Positions 43,091 through 51,680 of a stretch of DNA of 64,000 bases are shown here, piece after piece. Source of the stretch: Rubrobacteraceae bacterium (GTDB lineage: Bacteria; Actinomycetota; Rubrobacteria; Rubrobacterales; Rubrobacteraceae); the NCBI GenBank assembly GCA_030448125.1, contig JAUJNO010000003.1:229648-293647 (forward strand), written 5' to 3'. Positions within the stretch are counted from its first letter, which is position 1. Each line of letters starts with the position of its first letter. Below the pieces are notes generated by a model that saw only the letters and a program-made list of their open reading frames with translations, had not been told where the DNA came from and made no database searches. The translations under genes were made by a program, and so were the position numbers.

Positions 43091-44229
43091 CAGGCGACGA
43101 CGGTCTTGTAGTACTCCTCGCCCGTCTCGAGACACGTCTTGCGCAGGTCTTCGTCGAGGGACTCGCAGAACTCTTTGGCCTGGGTATCGCTGTGATAGTA
43201 CGAGACGAAGTCTTTGACCGCCCCGACCACGCAGTTCGACCGGGCTTCGTCGTCTTCTCCCAGCATGCAGTTCTCTTTGGTCTTGGTCGCGTCACTGGCG
43301 GTCTGGCCGGAGACGTCCCGCCCCAGGCTCTGGTAGCACGTCGGCCGGTACTCGTCCTCGACGGTCTCGCAGAGCTCGAAGACCTTACCGAAATCGCCGT
43401 CCTGCTTCTGCAGCGCGTACGAAGTCTGCATTGTGTAGCACTGGGTTTTGTATTTGGAGCCCACCTCGGTGCAGGGGTAAAGGGGTTCGTCGGCCGTGAG
43501 GTACCTGGTCTTGTTGCCGGGGTTGATGTCGGCCATTATGTTCTCCATGAACACCCCACCGTAGCAAGACTCCCTCTCCCAGCGGTCCCCCAGCGTGTCG
43601 CACGTTTCGAGCGACTCGAACAGCTCGTTCTCCAGGACGCCCATGAAGCCGTGGCCGAGGCCGTGAACGCAGTTGTAGTGGTAGAACGATTGCTTCTGCT
43701 CCTCACTCACGCTCGAGCAGATCTCGTCGGCCTCATCCAGGATCTTGTCCGGCCCGATCTCGGCCACGACCGCCTCCATGGCCCCGTGGTAGTAGCCTGA
43801 CCAGCAGAAGTTGTCCCCTTGGCTGTACGACTCGGGTATGTCGCCGTAAAGATCGAGGGCGGCCCGACCTATGACGTGGGTGATCTGGTGACAGTTCGAT
43901 TTTATGAACTCGTCCGTCTCGTAGGCGCCCTTGAGCTCGGTAAAAGCAGCCTGGACGCCGGACCCGTGGACCAGCTCTTGATAACGCTTCTGTACGCACT
44001 GATAATCGCTCGCCCGCGCGCCGCTACAGTCTTCCGCCGCCTCGCCCGTGGGTTGTTTGGCTCCTCCGAAAGTAGAGCCCGCCGTCTGGGCCGACAAGCG
44101 TTCCGCGAAAACCTCCTCGATAAAAGACGGCTGGAAGACGAGGATACCTAGAGCAATAAGCACGGAAGTGGTAACGACGCCGATCGGCAGCAACCACCAT
44201 CTACCGTAACTGTCGCCTGCCTGGGTCAT
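43090..44229 (-). CDS. Cys/His-rich exported protein of unknown function (16 Cys)
   Basis: N-terminal TM; SNCHQITHVIGRAALDLYGD, FCWSGYYHGAMEAVV, YNCVHGLGHGFMG, ESCYGGVFMEN. Confidence 0.8.
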   Translation of the reverse strand: MTQAGDSYGRWWLLPIGVVTTSVLIALGILVFQPSFIEEVFAERLSAQTAGSTFGGAKQPTGEAAEDCSGARASDYQCVQKRYQELVHGSGVQAAFTELKGAYETDEFIKSNCHQITHVIGRAALDLYGDIPESYSQGDNFCWSGYYHGAMEAVVAEIGPDKILDEADEICSSVSEEQKQSFYHYNCVHGLGHGFMGVLENELFESLETCDTLGDRWERESCYGGVFMENIMADINPGNKTRYLTADEPLYPCTEVGSKYKTQCYTMQTSYALQKQDGDFGKVFELCETVEDEYRPTCYQSLGRDVSGQTASDATKTKENCMLGEDDEARSNCVVGAVKDFVSYYHSDTQAKEFCESLDEDLRKTCLETGEEYYKTVVA

Positions 44230-44390
44230 GGCGTCATGATAGCAGTGCCGTCGTCACGTTACAATCCGATGCAAGCGTCTGGCTCGCCCCCGCTGGAGAA
44301 CAAACCTCATAGCTCTCGGAGAGCCGCGAGCTGGAGCAAGAGGCTCAAGAACTCGCCGGCCGATAAAGTTACCTCTTCGAGTAACCTATA

Positions 44391-45488
44391 ATGCGCTTTA
44401 TGGCGGAACCCGGACGCGTGAATTCCAACAAACGCTTCGCTCTCTCGGAAGCGTACGAGCCGCAGGTTACCTTGAGACGGGTTCGGAATGCTCTTTCGGC
44501 GCTGGGTGTAATTGCTACCGTAGGTGTGCTCGGGTACATGTTGCTTGAGGGTTGGAGTTTCATCGACGCCTTGTACATGACCGTGATCACCCTGACCACG
44601 GTCGGCTACAGGGAGGTTCGCGACCTCGATACGACCGGGCAGCTGTGGACTATGGCCCTCTTGATAACGGGGGTCGGCACCCTATTCTACGCAGCGGTTA
44701 CCTCCGTGGAGCTCGCGGTGGAAGGGGCGGTCCGCGGTTACTTCGAAAGGAGAAGGATGAGGACCGAGATCAACAAGATGAACGGGCACTACATACTCTG
44801 CGGCTTCGGTCGAGTCGGCCACCAGGTTGCTCGCGAGTTCGCCTTTGAGGACGTCCCCTTCGTAGTGATAGACAACGACCCAGAGAAGGTCGAGGAGTGC
44901 CTGGCGGGAGGCTACCTCGCCATACCCGGTGAGGCCTCAAACGATACCACCCTCGAAGAGGCCGGCATCCGGCAAGCCAGAGGTCTCGTCGCCGCGGTCA
45001 ACTCGGACGCCGCCAACGTCTTCGTCGTGCTCTCGGCCCGCAAGATCAACCCGAGCCTCCACATCGTCGCCCGCGCCAGCTCGGACGAGTCGGCGGCGAA
45101 GCTGGAGATAGCCGGCGCGGATCGCACCCTCTCGCCCTACGCCGTGGGGGGGAGGCGTCTCGCCTCCCTCGCCACCCAACCCCTCATCGTGGACTTTCTG
45201 GACATCGTCACCCGCGGCGAGAAGGGCATCGAGTTCAGGCTCGAGGAGTTCAGTATGCCGAAAGGCTCGACTCTGGCGAACCACACTATCGGAGAGCTCC
45301 AGATCGGGGAGAAGACCGGAGCAATGGTCCTCGCCATCCGAACCTCGGAGGGCAGGTTCGACACCACCCCCTCCGCCCAGGACATCATCCACCCCAACGA
45401 CACCCTGATCGTCCTCGGTACCCGCGAGCAGGTCACCCGCCTCGAAGCCCTCATGCGCGGCGAAGACCCACCGGACGAAGACTCCTAA
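44391..45488 (+). CDS. Potassium channel with RCK/TrkA-N and TrkA-C domains
   Basis: LYMTVITLTTVGYREVRDLDTTGQLWTM; HYILCGFGRVGHQVAREFAFEDVPFVVIDNDPEKVEE. Confidence 0.9.
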   Translation: MRFMAEPGRVNSNKRFALSEAYEPQVTLRRVRNALSALGVIATVGVLGYMLLEGWSFIDALYMTVITLTTVGYREVRDLDTTGQLWTMALLITGVGTLFYAAVTSVELAVEGAVRGYFERRRMRTEINKMNGHYILCGFGRVGHQVAREFAFEDVPFVVIDNDPEKVEECLAGGYLAIPGEASNDTTLEEAGIRQARGLVAAVNSDAANVFVVLSARKINPSLHIVARASSDESAAKLEIAGADRTLSPYAVGGRRLASLATQPLIVDFLDIVTRGEKGIEFRLEEFSMPKGSTLANHTIGELQIGEKTGAMVLAIRTSEGRFDTTPSAQDIIHPNDTLIVLGTREQVTRLEALMRGEDPPDEDS

Positions 45489-45554
45489 AGCCACCGGCCT
45501 AAACCCCGCCAATTACACCTCGCACTCCTTCTACTAGCAATATTTTGCTACTCC

Positions 45555-45582
45555 TTGACACTATTTGATACCGTGTTAGCCT
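45555..45582 (+). promoter_or_regulatory. Candidate sigma-70 promoter for rlpA-like gene
   Basis: TTGACA-N16-TAGCCT, preceded by palindrome TAGCAA-TATT-TTGCTA at 45535..45550. Confidence 0.45.
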
Positions 45583-45615
45583 CTGCGGCGCGTCGTAGGA
45601 GCGATCTGGAGGGAC

Positions 45616-46308
45616 ATGAAGACAACTTTCAAGCTTATGCTTGCGGCGGGGGTGGCAGCTGCGTTTCTGTCCGCGTCCGCTGGCAAGGCGAGAGCCGAGC
45701 CGGTGGTGAGCAGTTGGTACGGGTCCGAGCTCGAAGGGTCTCCGACGGCGAGCGGGGAGCTGTTCAGGGCCGATGGGCGCACGGCGGCGCATCGTAGTTT
45801 GCCGCTCGGTACGGAACTCCTCGTCACCTACGGGGGGCGGCAGACGGTCGTGCGGGTCAACGACCGGGGACCGTACGTCGCCGGTCGGGACATCGACCTC
45901 TCCCGGACGGCTGCCGAAGAGATCGGGCTGACCGCCGCCGGCTCCGGTGCGGTGGACGTGCGGGTTTTAGAAGGCTCTGCGGGCGACGAGGTACGCTCTT
46001 CGCACGCGGGCTATGGGGATCATGTTTCCCCTACGACGGGCCACCAGGCACGTCCCGCGAGCAAGAGCGCCCGCTCCCCGCAGAGAGCGCGCGACGGGGT
46101 AGCCAGGTTCCTGCGCGAGCGCCCTTACCTCAGGGTCCTGGGTGCAGAGTTCGCGTCGTACTCTGGGACGTCGGCGAGGGGTTGTCAGAAGACCTCGATG
46201 ACGGCCCCGACCCCGACGGCGGGGGCGAGCTTACCGTCCGTCGAGTCTGCGAGGGCGCGGGTCGTGGCGGCGGCCGCCCGGTGCTCACCGGGGATGCGTA
46301 GCTTGTAA
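45616..46308 (+). CDS. RlpA-family (double-psi beta-barrel) secreted protein; C-terminus reads through an antisense cimA fragment
   Basis: VVSSWYGSELEGSPTASGELFRADGRTAAHRSLPLGTELLVTYGGRQTVVRVNDRGPYVAGRDIDLSRTAAEEIGL. Confidence 0.8.
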   Translation: MKTTFKLMLAAGVAAAFLSASAGKARAEPVVSSWYGSELEGSPTASGELFRADGRTAAHRSLPLGTELLVTYGGRQTVVRVNDRGPYVAGRDIDLSRTAAEEIGLTAAGSGAVDVRVLEGSAGDEVRSSHAGYGDHVSPTTGHQARPASKSARSPQRARDGVARFLRERPYLRVLGAEFASYSGTSARGCQKTSMTAPTPTAGASLPSVESARARVVAAAARCSPGMRSL

Positions 46309-46320
46309 TGCTCTTCGGTT
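46141..46320 (-). pseudogene. 3'-end fragment of a cimA/LeuA-family gene
   Basis: YKLRIPGEHRAAAATTRALADSTDGKLAPAVGVGAVIEVF(TGA)QPLADVPEYDANSA versus cimA YKVRILDEHRATAATTRVLIDSTDGKRVWGAVGVGENIIEASWQALVDGLEYGVNGA. Confidence 0.8.
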
Positions 46321-46388
46321 CGGCTCCTTACTCCGGCCCGACCATAATAGGTGTAGTGAGGCGGGCCAGGGCTGTTTAGAATCAACCG

Positions 46389-48500
46389 GTGGAGGAGCCG
46401 GAGGGATATCGGAGAAGCATCGTCGGTCGCGGGGCGGCGGGCAATCCCAAGAACCGCTTCGAGAGGATCGAGGTCGAGACGGAGCCTGGGGACTTGGATC
46501 CGGAGGAACCAGGAACGGAGATGGTCTACCTGCGGGACGCCTCCCGTTCGATCATCGCCCGCAACGACAGCCCCGACATCGGTTTCGACGTCAGTATCAA
46601 CCCTTACAGGGGCTGCGAACACGGGTGCGTTTACTGTATGTCTGGTGACACTCCCATTCTGATGGCGGATGGGACCACTCGGCCTTTAGAAAGTTTGCGC
46701 GTGGGAGATGAGATCTACGGCACCGTTAGATGGGGGCGGTATCGTCGATACACGAAGACGCGCGTGCTGGCTCATTGGAGTGTAGACAAGCTGGCATATC
46801 GCATTACTCTGGAGGATGGAACGACCCTGATCGCTGGCGGGGACCACCGTTTCCTAACCTGGCGGGGCTGGAAGTTCGTTACCGGTACAGAGCAGGGTAA
46901 TTACCGAAGGCCACACCTGACGACGAACAACAAGCTGATGGGAACGGGTGCTTTTTCGTCTGCATCGGGGAAAGATCGAGATTACATCATCGGCTACCTT
47001 TGCGGGCTGGTGAGAGGAGACGGTCATCTCGGGACCTATCGCTATCAGCGCGACGGGGGCACTTACGGAAATGTGCATCGATTTCGACTCGCGCTCGCGG
47101 ATAAAGAAGCTTTGGAGCGAGCGTCTTGCTATCTCCTGGAACTCGGAGTAGCGACGCAAAACTTCGTCTTTCAAGAAGCCTCTGCGGGAAGAAAGAGTAT
47201 GCAGGCAATTCGCACCTCAACCCGCAAGAACGTCGAACGTGTCAGAGAGATCATCGGTTGGCCGCCGAACCTTTCCGATTCATGGTGTAAGGGATTCCTG
47301 GCAGGTATCTTCGACGCAGACGGTAGTTACAGCGGAGGTGCTTTGCGCATCTCGAACTCGGATCCCGCCATCACTGAACACACCGTTCGCTGTTTAGAAC
47401 GGCTTAGTTTCCGGTTCACAATCGAATCCGCCGGCAGGGATCGTGCATACCCTATGGAGGTGGTGCGAATCCGTGGAGGGCTCCGGGAACACCTACGGTT
47501 TTTTCATACTGTTGATACGGCTATCGTTCGGAAGCGCGACATCGAAGGACAGGCTGTAAAGAATACCGCTGACCTGCGCGTCGTCTCGATAGAGCCGCTG
47601 GGTACCATGTCCCTCTTTGACATCACCACCGGCACGGGAGACTTTGTCGCCGACGGCGTGATCAGCCACAACTGCTATGCTCGCCCTATGCACGAATACC
47701 TGGGCTTCTCGGCGGGTTTGGACTTCGAGAGCAAGATCCTGGTGAAACAAAACGCCCCGGAGCTACTGCGTAGAGAACTCTCGTCCTCGCGTTGGAAGCC
47801 TCAGGTACTGGCGATGAGCGTCGCCACGGATTGCTACCAGCCCATAGAGCGCAAGCTCCAGATCACTCGTCGTTGCCTTGAGGTCCTCGCGGAGTTTCGC
47901 AACCCCGTCGCCGTGGTCACCAAAAACCACCTCGTCACGAGGGACATCGATCTCCTCTCCGAGCTCGCCCGGCACGACGCCGCCAAGGTGGCGATCTCGC
48001 TGACCACTCTGGACGACGACCTGCGACGGGTCATGGAGCCGAGGACCTCCCGCCCAACCCGGCGGCTCGCCGCCATCGAAGTGCTTGCCCAGGCCGGCAT
48101 TCCCGTTGGGGTCATGGTCGCACCCGTGATCCCTGGCCTCAATGAGCACGAGATACCGGCCTTGCTCTCCGCGGCCGCCGAAGCGGGAGCGAGCTTCGCT
48201 GCCTACACCCCCGTGCGCTTGCCCTACACCGTCCGGCCTCTCTTCGAGGACTGGTTGGAGCGCCACTTCCCCGAGCGCAAGGAGAAGGTGCTGAACCGCA
48301 TACGCTCGATGCGTGGCGGAAAGCTCAACGACCCACGCTTCGGCACGCGCATGCGGGGCGAGGGTATCTTCGCCGAGCATATCGCCCAACTCTTCTCCAT
48401 AAGCTGCCGTAGAGCGGGGATCGGGGACAAACGCTTCCCGAAGCTGTCGACCGCTGCGTTTCGCAAACCCGGAGAGGTCCAGCCCGTACTCTTCGAATAA
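46389..48500 (+). CDS. PA0069/SplB-type radical SAM protein containing an intein
   Basis: Extein ...INPYRGCEHGCVY / CYARPMHEYLGFSAGLDFESKILVKQNAPELLRREL...; GTG start. Confidence 0.92.
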   Translation: MEEPEGYRRSIVGRGAAGNPKNRFERIEVETEPGDLDPEEPGTEMVYLRDASRSIIARNDSPDIGFDVSINPYRGCEHGCVYCMSGDTPILMADGTTRPLESLRVGDEIYGTVRWGRYRRYTKTRVLAHWSVDKLAYRITLEDGTTLIAGGDHRFLTWRGWKFVTGTEQGNYRRPHLTTNNKLMGTGAFSSASGKDRDYIIGYLCGLVRGDGHLGTYRYQRDGGTYGNVHRFRLALADKEALERASCYLLELGVATQNFVFQEASAGRKSMQAIRTSTRKNVERVREIIGWPPNLSDSWCKGFLAGIFDADGSYSGGALRISNSDPAITEHTVRCLERLSFRFTIESAGRDRAYPMEVVRIRGGLREHLRFFHTVDTAIVRKRDIEGQAVKNTADLRVVSIEPLGTMSLFDITTGTGDFVADGVISHNCYARPMHEYLGFSAGLDFESKILVKQNAPELLRRELSSSRWKPQVLAMSVATDCYQPIERKLQITRRCLEVLAEFRNPVAVVTKNHLVTRDIDLLSELARHDAAKVAISLTTLDDDLRRVMEPRTSRPTRRLAAIEVLAQAGIPVGVMVAPVIPGLNEHEIPALLSAAAEAGASFAAYTPVRLPYTVRPLFEDWLERHFPERKEKVLNRIRSMRGGKLNDPRFGTRMRGEGIFAEHIAQLFSISCRRAGIGDKRFPKLSTAAFRKPGEVQPVLFE
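46635..47672 (+). mobile_element. Intein (346 codons) with LAGLIDADG homing endonuclease, inserted in the radical SAM Cys motif
   Basis: N-terminal CMSGDTPILMADGTTRPLESLRVGDEI; LAGLIDADG blocks IIGYLCGLVRGDGHLG and FLAGIFDADGSYSG; C-terminal DFVADGVISHN followed by Cys+1. Confidence 0.93.
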
Positions 48501-48703
48501 TGCTACGTCTGCTAAAGCGTTGCTTCAAGGAAGCCTACATGAGCGTTGAGCTGTACCATCTGTTCCGGTATCTGAACGAAGAGGCGTTCCGGTTCAACGA
48601 GCGCGAAGGCGAGTACGCTGACAGATTTCAGAAGACGCTCAGGTCTGTGGCTGAGCGGCTGCTGACCTATTCAGATATAACCGGAAAAACGATGTCCAGT
48701 TAA
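48500..48703 (+). mobile_element. Remnant of IS1595/ISXO2-like transposase C-terminus
   Basis: LLKRCFKEAYMSVELYHLFRYLNEEAFRFNEREGEYADRFQKTLRSVAERLLTY resembles the ISXO2 domain C-terminal block. Confidence 0.7.
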
Positions 48704-48811
48704 GACAAGATCTTTCTATCCATGCACTTATATTATACAATTCCTCTAGAGTAAGATAAGAGACACCTCCTGCACGCCTTATCTCACTCAAAGCAGATAA
48801 GAGCACTCGAA

Positions 48812-49993
48812 GTGGGGGTTGTTTTGCGGGCAGGTCGTTACATCGAGTATGCAGGGTATCGGCCGTTTGTGCCGTCCCCTTTGCCACCAGATCCACCCGT
48901 AGCGTTCGACATGGAGCTTATTCGCCTTCTCGCAGAGGCGGAGCGATGGCTGGGCCGGCTCGACCGAGGGGCATCTGACTTTCGTAACGCCGATCTTTTT
49001 GTGGCGATGTACTTGCACAAAGAGGCCCTGCACAGCTCCGAGATTGAAGGCACTCAGAGCACCTTAGAAGAAGTGCTCCAGTTCGAGGTAGAAGGCAATA
49101 CTCGTCGCAGGTTTTCTGCCGATGTTCGAGAGGTAGCCAACTACGTAGAAGCGTTGAAATACGGGTTAGAGCGTCTCGAAGATATACCGCTCTCTAAGAG
49201 GCTTATACGACAGATCCATGCTCAACTGCTGAAAGGGACGCGCGGCGGAAGTCACAGCCTTGGCACTTTTCGTAGTGGGCAGAATTGGATTGGCCCCGAC
49301 GGAGCCACTTTGTATACCGCTACCTTTGTACCCCCGCCGGTACCCTACATGCACGAAGCGCTCGATGATCTTGAGAAGTTCTTGCACGATACGTCTCTGC
49401 CCGACCTGATTCACTGCGGGTTAGCGCACGCTCAACTCGAGACCATACACCCGTTTTGGGATGGCAACGGACGCGTGGGGCGTTTGTTGATAACGCTCTT
49501 GTTAGTGGAGCGCGGGGTGCTGCAACGACCGCTGTTATACCTGAGCCATTACATCAATTCCCATAAGAGCGAATACTACAGCCGTCTTATGGCTGTCAGG
49601 AACGATGGAGACTGGGAAGGATGGCTGAAGTTTTTCCTGCATGGCATTATTGAGGTTAGCCGAGATGCTACTGCCACCGCCGACGCGATACGCGATCTGC
49701 ACGAGCAACACCGCAGCTTAGTTGCCGAAGGGATAGGAGGGAGCACATATGCCCTCCCCTTGCTGGACTTCCTCTTCGAATACCCTATTGTCTCCATACG
49801 CCTAGTCGAGCAACGGCTAGGTTGCAACAACGTCACTGCAGCCAAATTGCTAAGAAGATTTGAAGCTCTGGGCTTGCTGCACGAGATTACCGGCTGGAAA
49901 CGGAACAAACTCTACCGATATGGTGAATACATGGATCTTTTCAAGTCGCACCGTGATGTGACGCCGGAGGAGTTCGCAACTTCAACAAGTTAG
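48812..49993 (+). CDS. Fic-family protein (AMPylase-type motif) with N-terminal inhibitory motif
   Basis: HPFWDGNGRVGRLLITLLLVERGVL; SSEIEGTQSTLEEVL. Confidence 0.9.
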   Translation: MGVVLRAGRYIEYAGYRPFVPSPLPPDPPVAFDMELIRLLAEAERWLGRLDRGASDFRNADLFVAMYLHKEALHSSEIEGTQSTLEEVLQFEVEGNTRRRFSADVREVANYVEALKYGLERLEDIPLSKRLIRQIHAQLLKGTRGGSHSLGTFRSGQNWIGPDGATLYTATFVPPPVPYMHEALDDLEKFLHDTSLPDLIHCGLAHAQLETIHPFWDGNGRVGRLLITLLLVERGVLQRPLLYLSHYINSHKSEYYSRLMAVRNDGDWEGWLKFFLHGIIEVSRDATATADAIRDLHEQHRSLVAEGIGGSTYALPLLDFLFEYPIVSIRLVEQRLGCNNVTAAKLLRRFEALGLLHEITGWKRNKLYRYGEYMDLFKSHRDVTPEEFATSTS

Positions 49994-50123
49994 CAGATTC
50001 TACCCAGCCCGCTCCCCTTTCCTCTCCCGCTCGTGCTCGGCTCACTTCTCGCCTAGCTCCTCTTTCGGGACAGCCGTAATCTTCTCGGTGATTTTGCTTT
50101 CGAGCCTGGGCTTCATGTGAACT

Positions 50124-51680
50124 CTACGCTTTCTCTGCTCCGTTCACGCCGTACTCAAGGCCGTCGACCAGAGCCTGCCAGGAGGCCTCGATGATGTTCT
50201 CCCCGACTCCGACGGCGCCCCAGACGCGCTTGCCGTCGGTGGAGTCTATGAGGACGCGGGTGGTCGCGGCGGTGGCGCGGTGCTCGTCGAGGATGCGCAC
50301 CTTGTAGTTGGAGAGGTGTATCTCCTGCAGCTCCGGGTAGTGCGGGCCTATGGCTTGGCGCAGGGCGCGGTCGAGGGCGTTCACCGGGCCGTTGCCCTCG
50401 GCGGTGGAGATGACTCTTTGATCCTTGACGAAGAGCTTGATGGTCGCCTCGGTCGTTGTCTCGCCACCGGCCCTTTTTTCGGAGATGATCCGGAACGTCT
50501 CCAGCTCGAAGAGGGGCCTCGCGTCCCCCGTCGTGCGGCCTATGAGCAGCGCGAGCGAGGCGTCGGCCGCCTCGTAGTGGTAGCCCTCGTACTCCCGCTG
50601 CTTTATGGCCGTGAGCACGCCGGTTATGTCTCCGGCTTCGAGCCCCAGCTCTTCGGCCTTCGCCCGGATGGAGTTCTTCCCCGAGAGCTCCCCAATGGGC
50701 GTGCGCCTGACGTTGCCGACCGCCTTCGGGGGTACGTGCTCGTAGGTCGCGGGGTCCTTCGAGATGCCGTCCACGTGCAGCCCGCCCTTGTGGGAGAAGG
50801 CGCTACGGCCCACGTAGGGCCGGTGGGTGTCGGGCGTCAGGTTCATAAGCTCCGAGACGTAGTTCGACACTTCGGTGAGCCTCTTCAGGCGCTCTTCACC
50901 GAGCACCTCGAGGCCCATCTTGAGCTCCAGGTTGGCGATGGTGGTCACGAGGTCGCAGTTGCCGGTGCGCTCCCCAACGCCGTTTATGGTCCCCTGCACG
51001 TGCGTCGCCCCGGCCTCGACTGCGGCCAGGGCGTTCGCCACCCCGCACCCGGCGTCGTTGTGGGTGTGGATGCCGATCTCGACGTGGGGGAACTCGCGCG
51101 CCGTCCGGCCGACGATTGCTTTTAGCTCCGTCGGGAGCGTGCCGCCGTTCGTGTCGCAGAGGACCAGCGTCGATGCGCCCGCGTTCGCCGCCGCCCGGAG
51201 GACCGAGAGGGCGTGATCCGGGTCGTCCCGGAAGCCGTCGAAGTAGTGCTCGGCGTCGAAGAGGACCTCCTTACCGGCGTTCGCCAGGTGCGCGACCGTG
51301 TCGCTCACGGAGCGTATGTTCTCCTCGACCGTCGTGCGCAGGACCTTCTCGATGTGCATCTTCCAGCTCTTAGCGACCAGGCAGGCCACGGGGGCGGAGA
51401 GGTGGGGGAGGAGCGTTACCGCAGGGTCCTCCTCCGCGCTACCGCCCGGGCGCCTCGCGCGGGTAAAGGCGACGAGGCGAGCGTTCGCGAGCTCCGAGGC
51501 GTCGAAGTTCTCGAAGAACTCCAGGTCTTTGGGGTTCGAGGCCGGGAAGCCGGCTTCTATGTAATGGAGGCCCAGGGCGTCCAGCTCTCGGGCTATCCGG
51601 ATCTTGTCTTCCGTCGTCAGGCTTACACCCTCGCGTTGGGTCCCGTCACGTAGGGTGGTATCGAAAAGTTTGATGCTCAT
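50124..51680 (-). CDS. cimA: (R)-citramalate synthase / 2-isopropylmalate synthase family
   Basis: [51 protein letters not shown]-terminal allosteric domain. Confidence 0.9.
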   Translation of the reverse strand: MSIKLFDTTLRDGTQREGVSLTTEDKIRIARELDALGLHYIEAGFPASNPKDLEFFENFDASELANARLVAFTRARRPGGSAEEDPAVTLLPHLSAPVACLVAKSWKMHIEKVLRTTVEENIRSVSDTVAHLANAGKEVLFDAEHYFDGFRDDPDHALSVLRAAANAGASTLVLCDTNGGTLPTELKAIVGRTAREFPHVEIGIHTHNDAGCGVANALAAVEAGATHVQGTINGVGERTGNCDLVTTIANLELKMGLEVLGEERLKRLTEVSNYVSELMNLTPDTHRPYVGRSAFSHKGGLHVDGISKDPATYEHVPPKAVGNVRRTPIGELSGKNSIRAKAEELGLEAGDITGVLTAIKQREYEGYHYEAADASLALLIGRTTGDARPLFELETFRIISEKRAGGETTTEATIKLFVKDQRVISTAEGNGPVNALDRALRQAIGPHYPELQEIHLSNYKVRILDEHRATAATTRVLIDSTDGKRVWGAVGVGENIIEASWQALVDGLEYGVNGAEKA

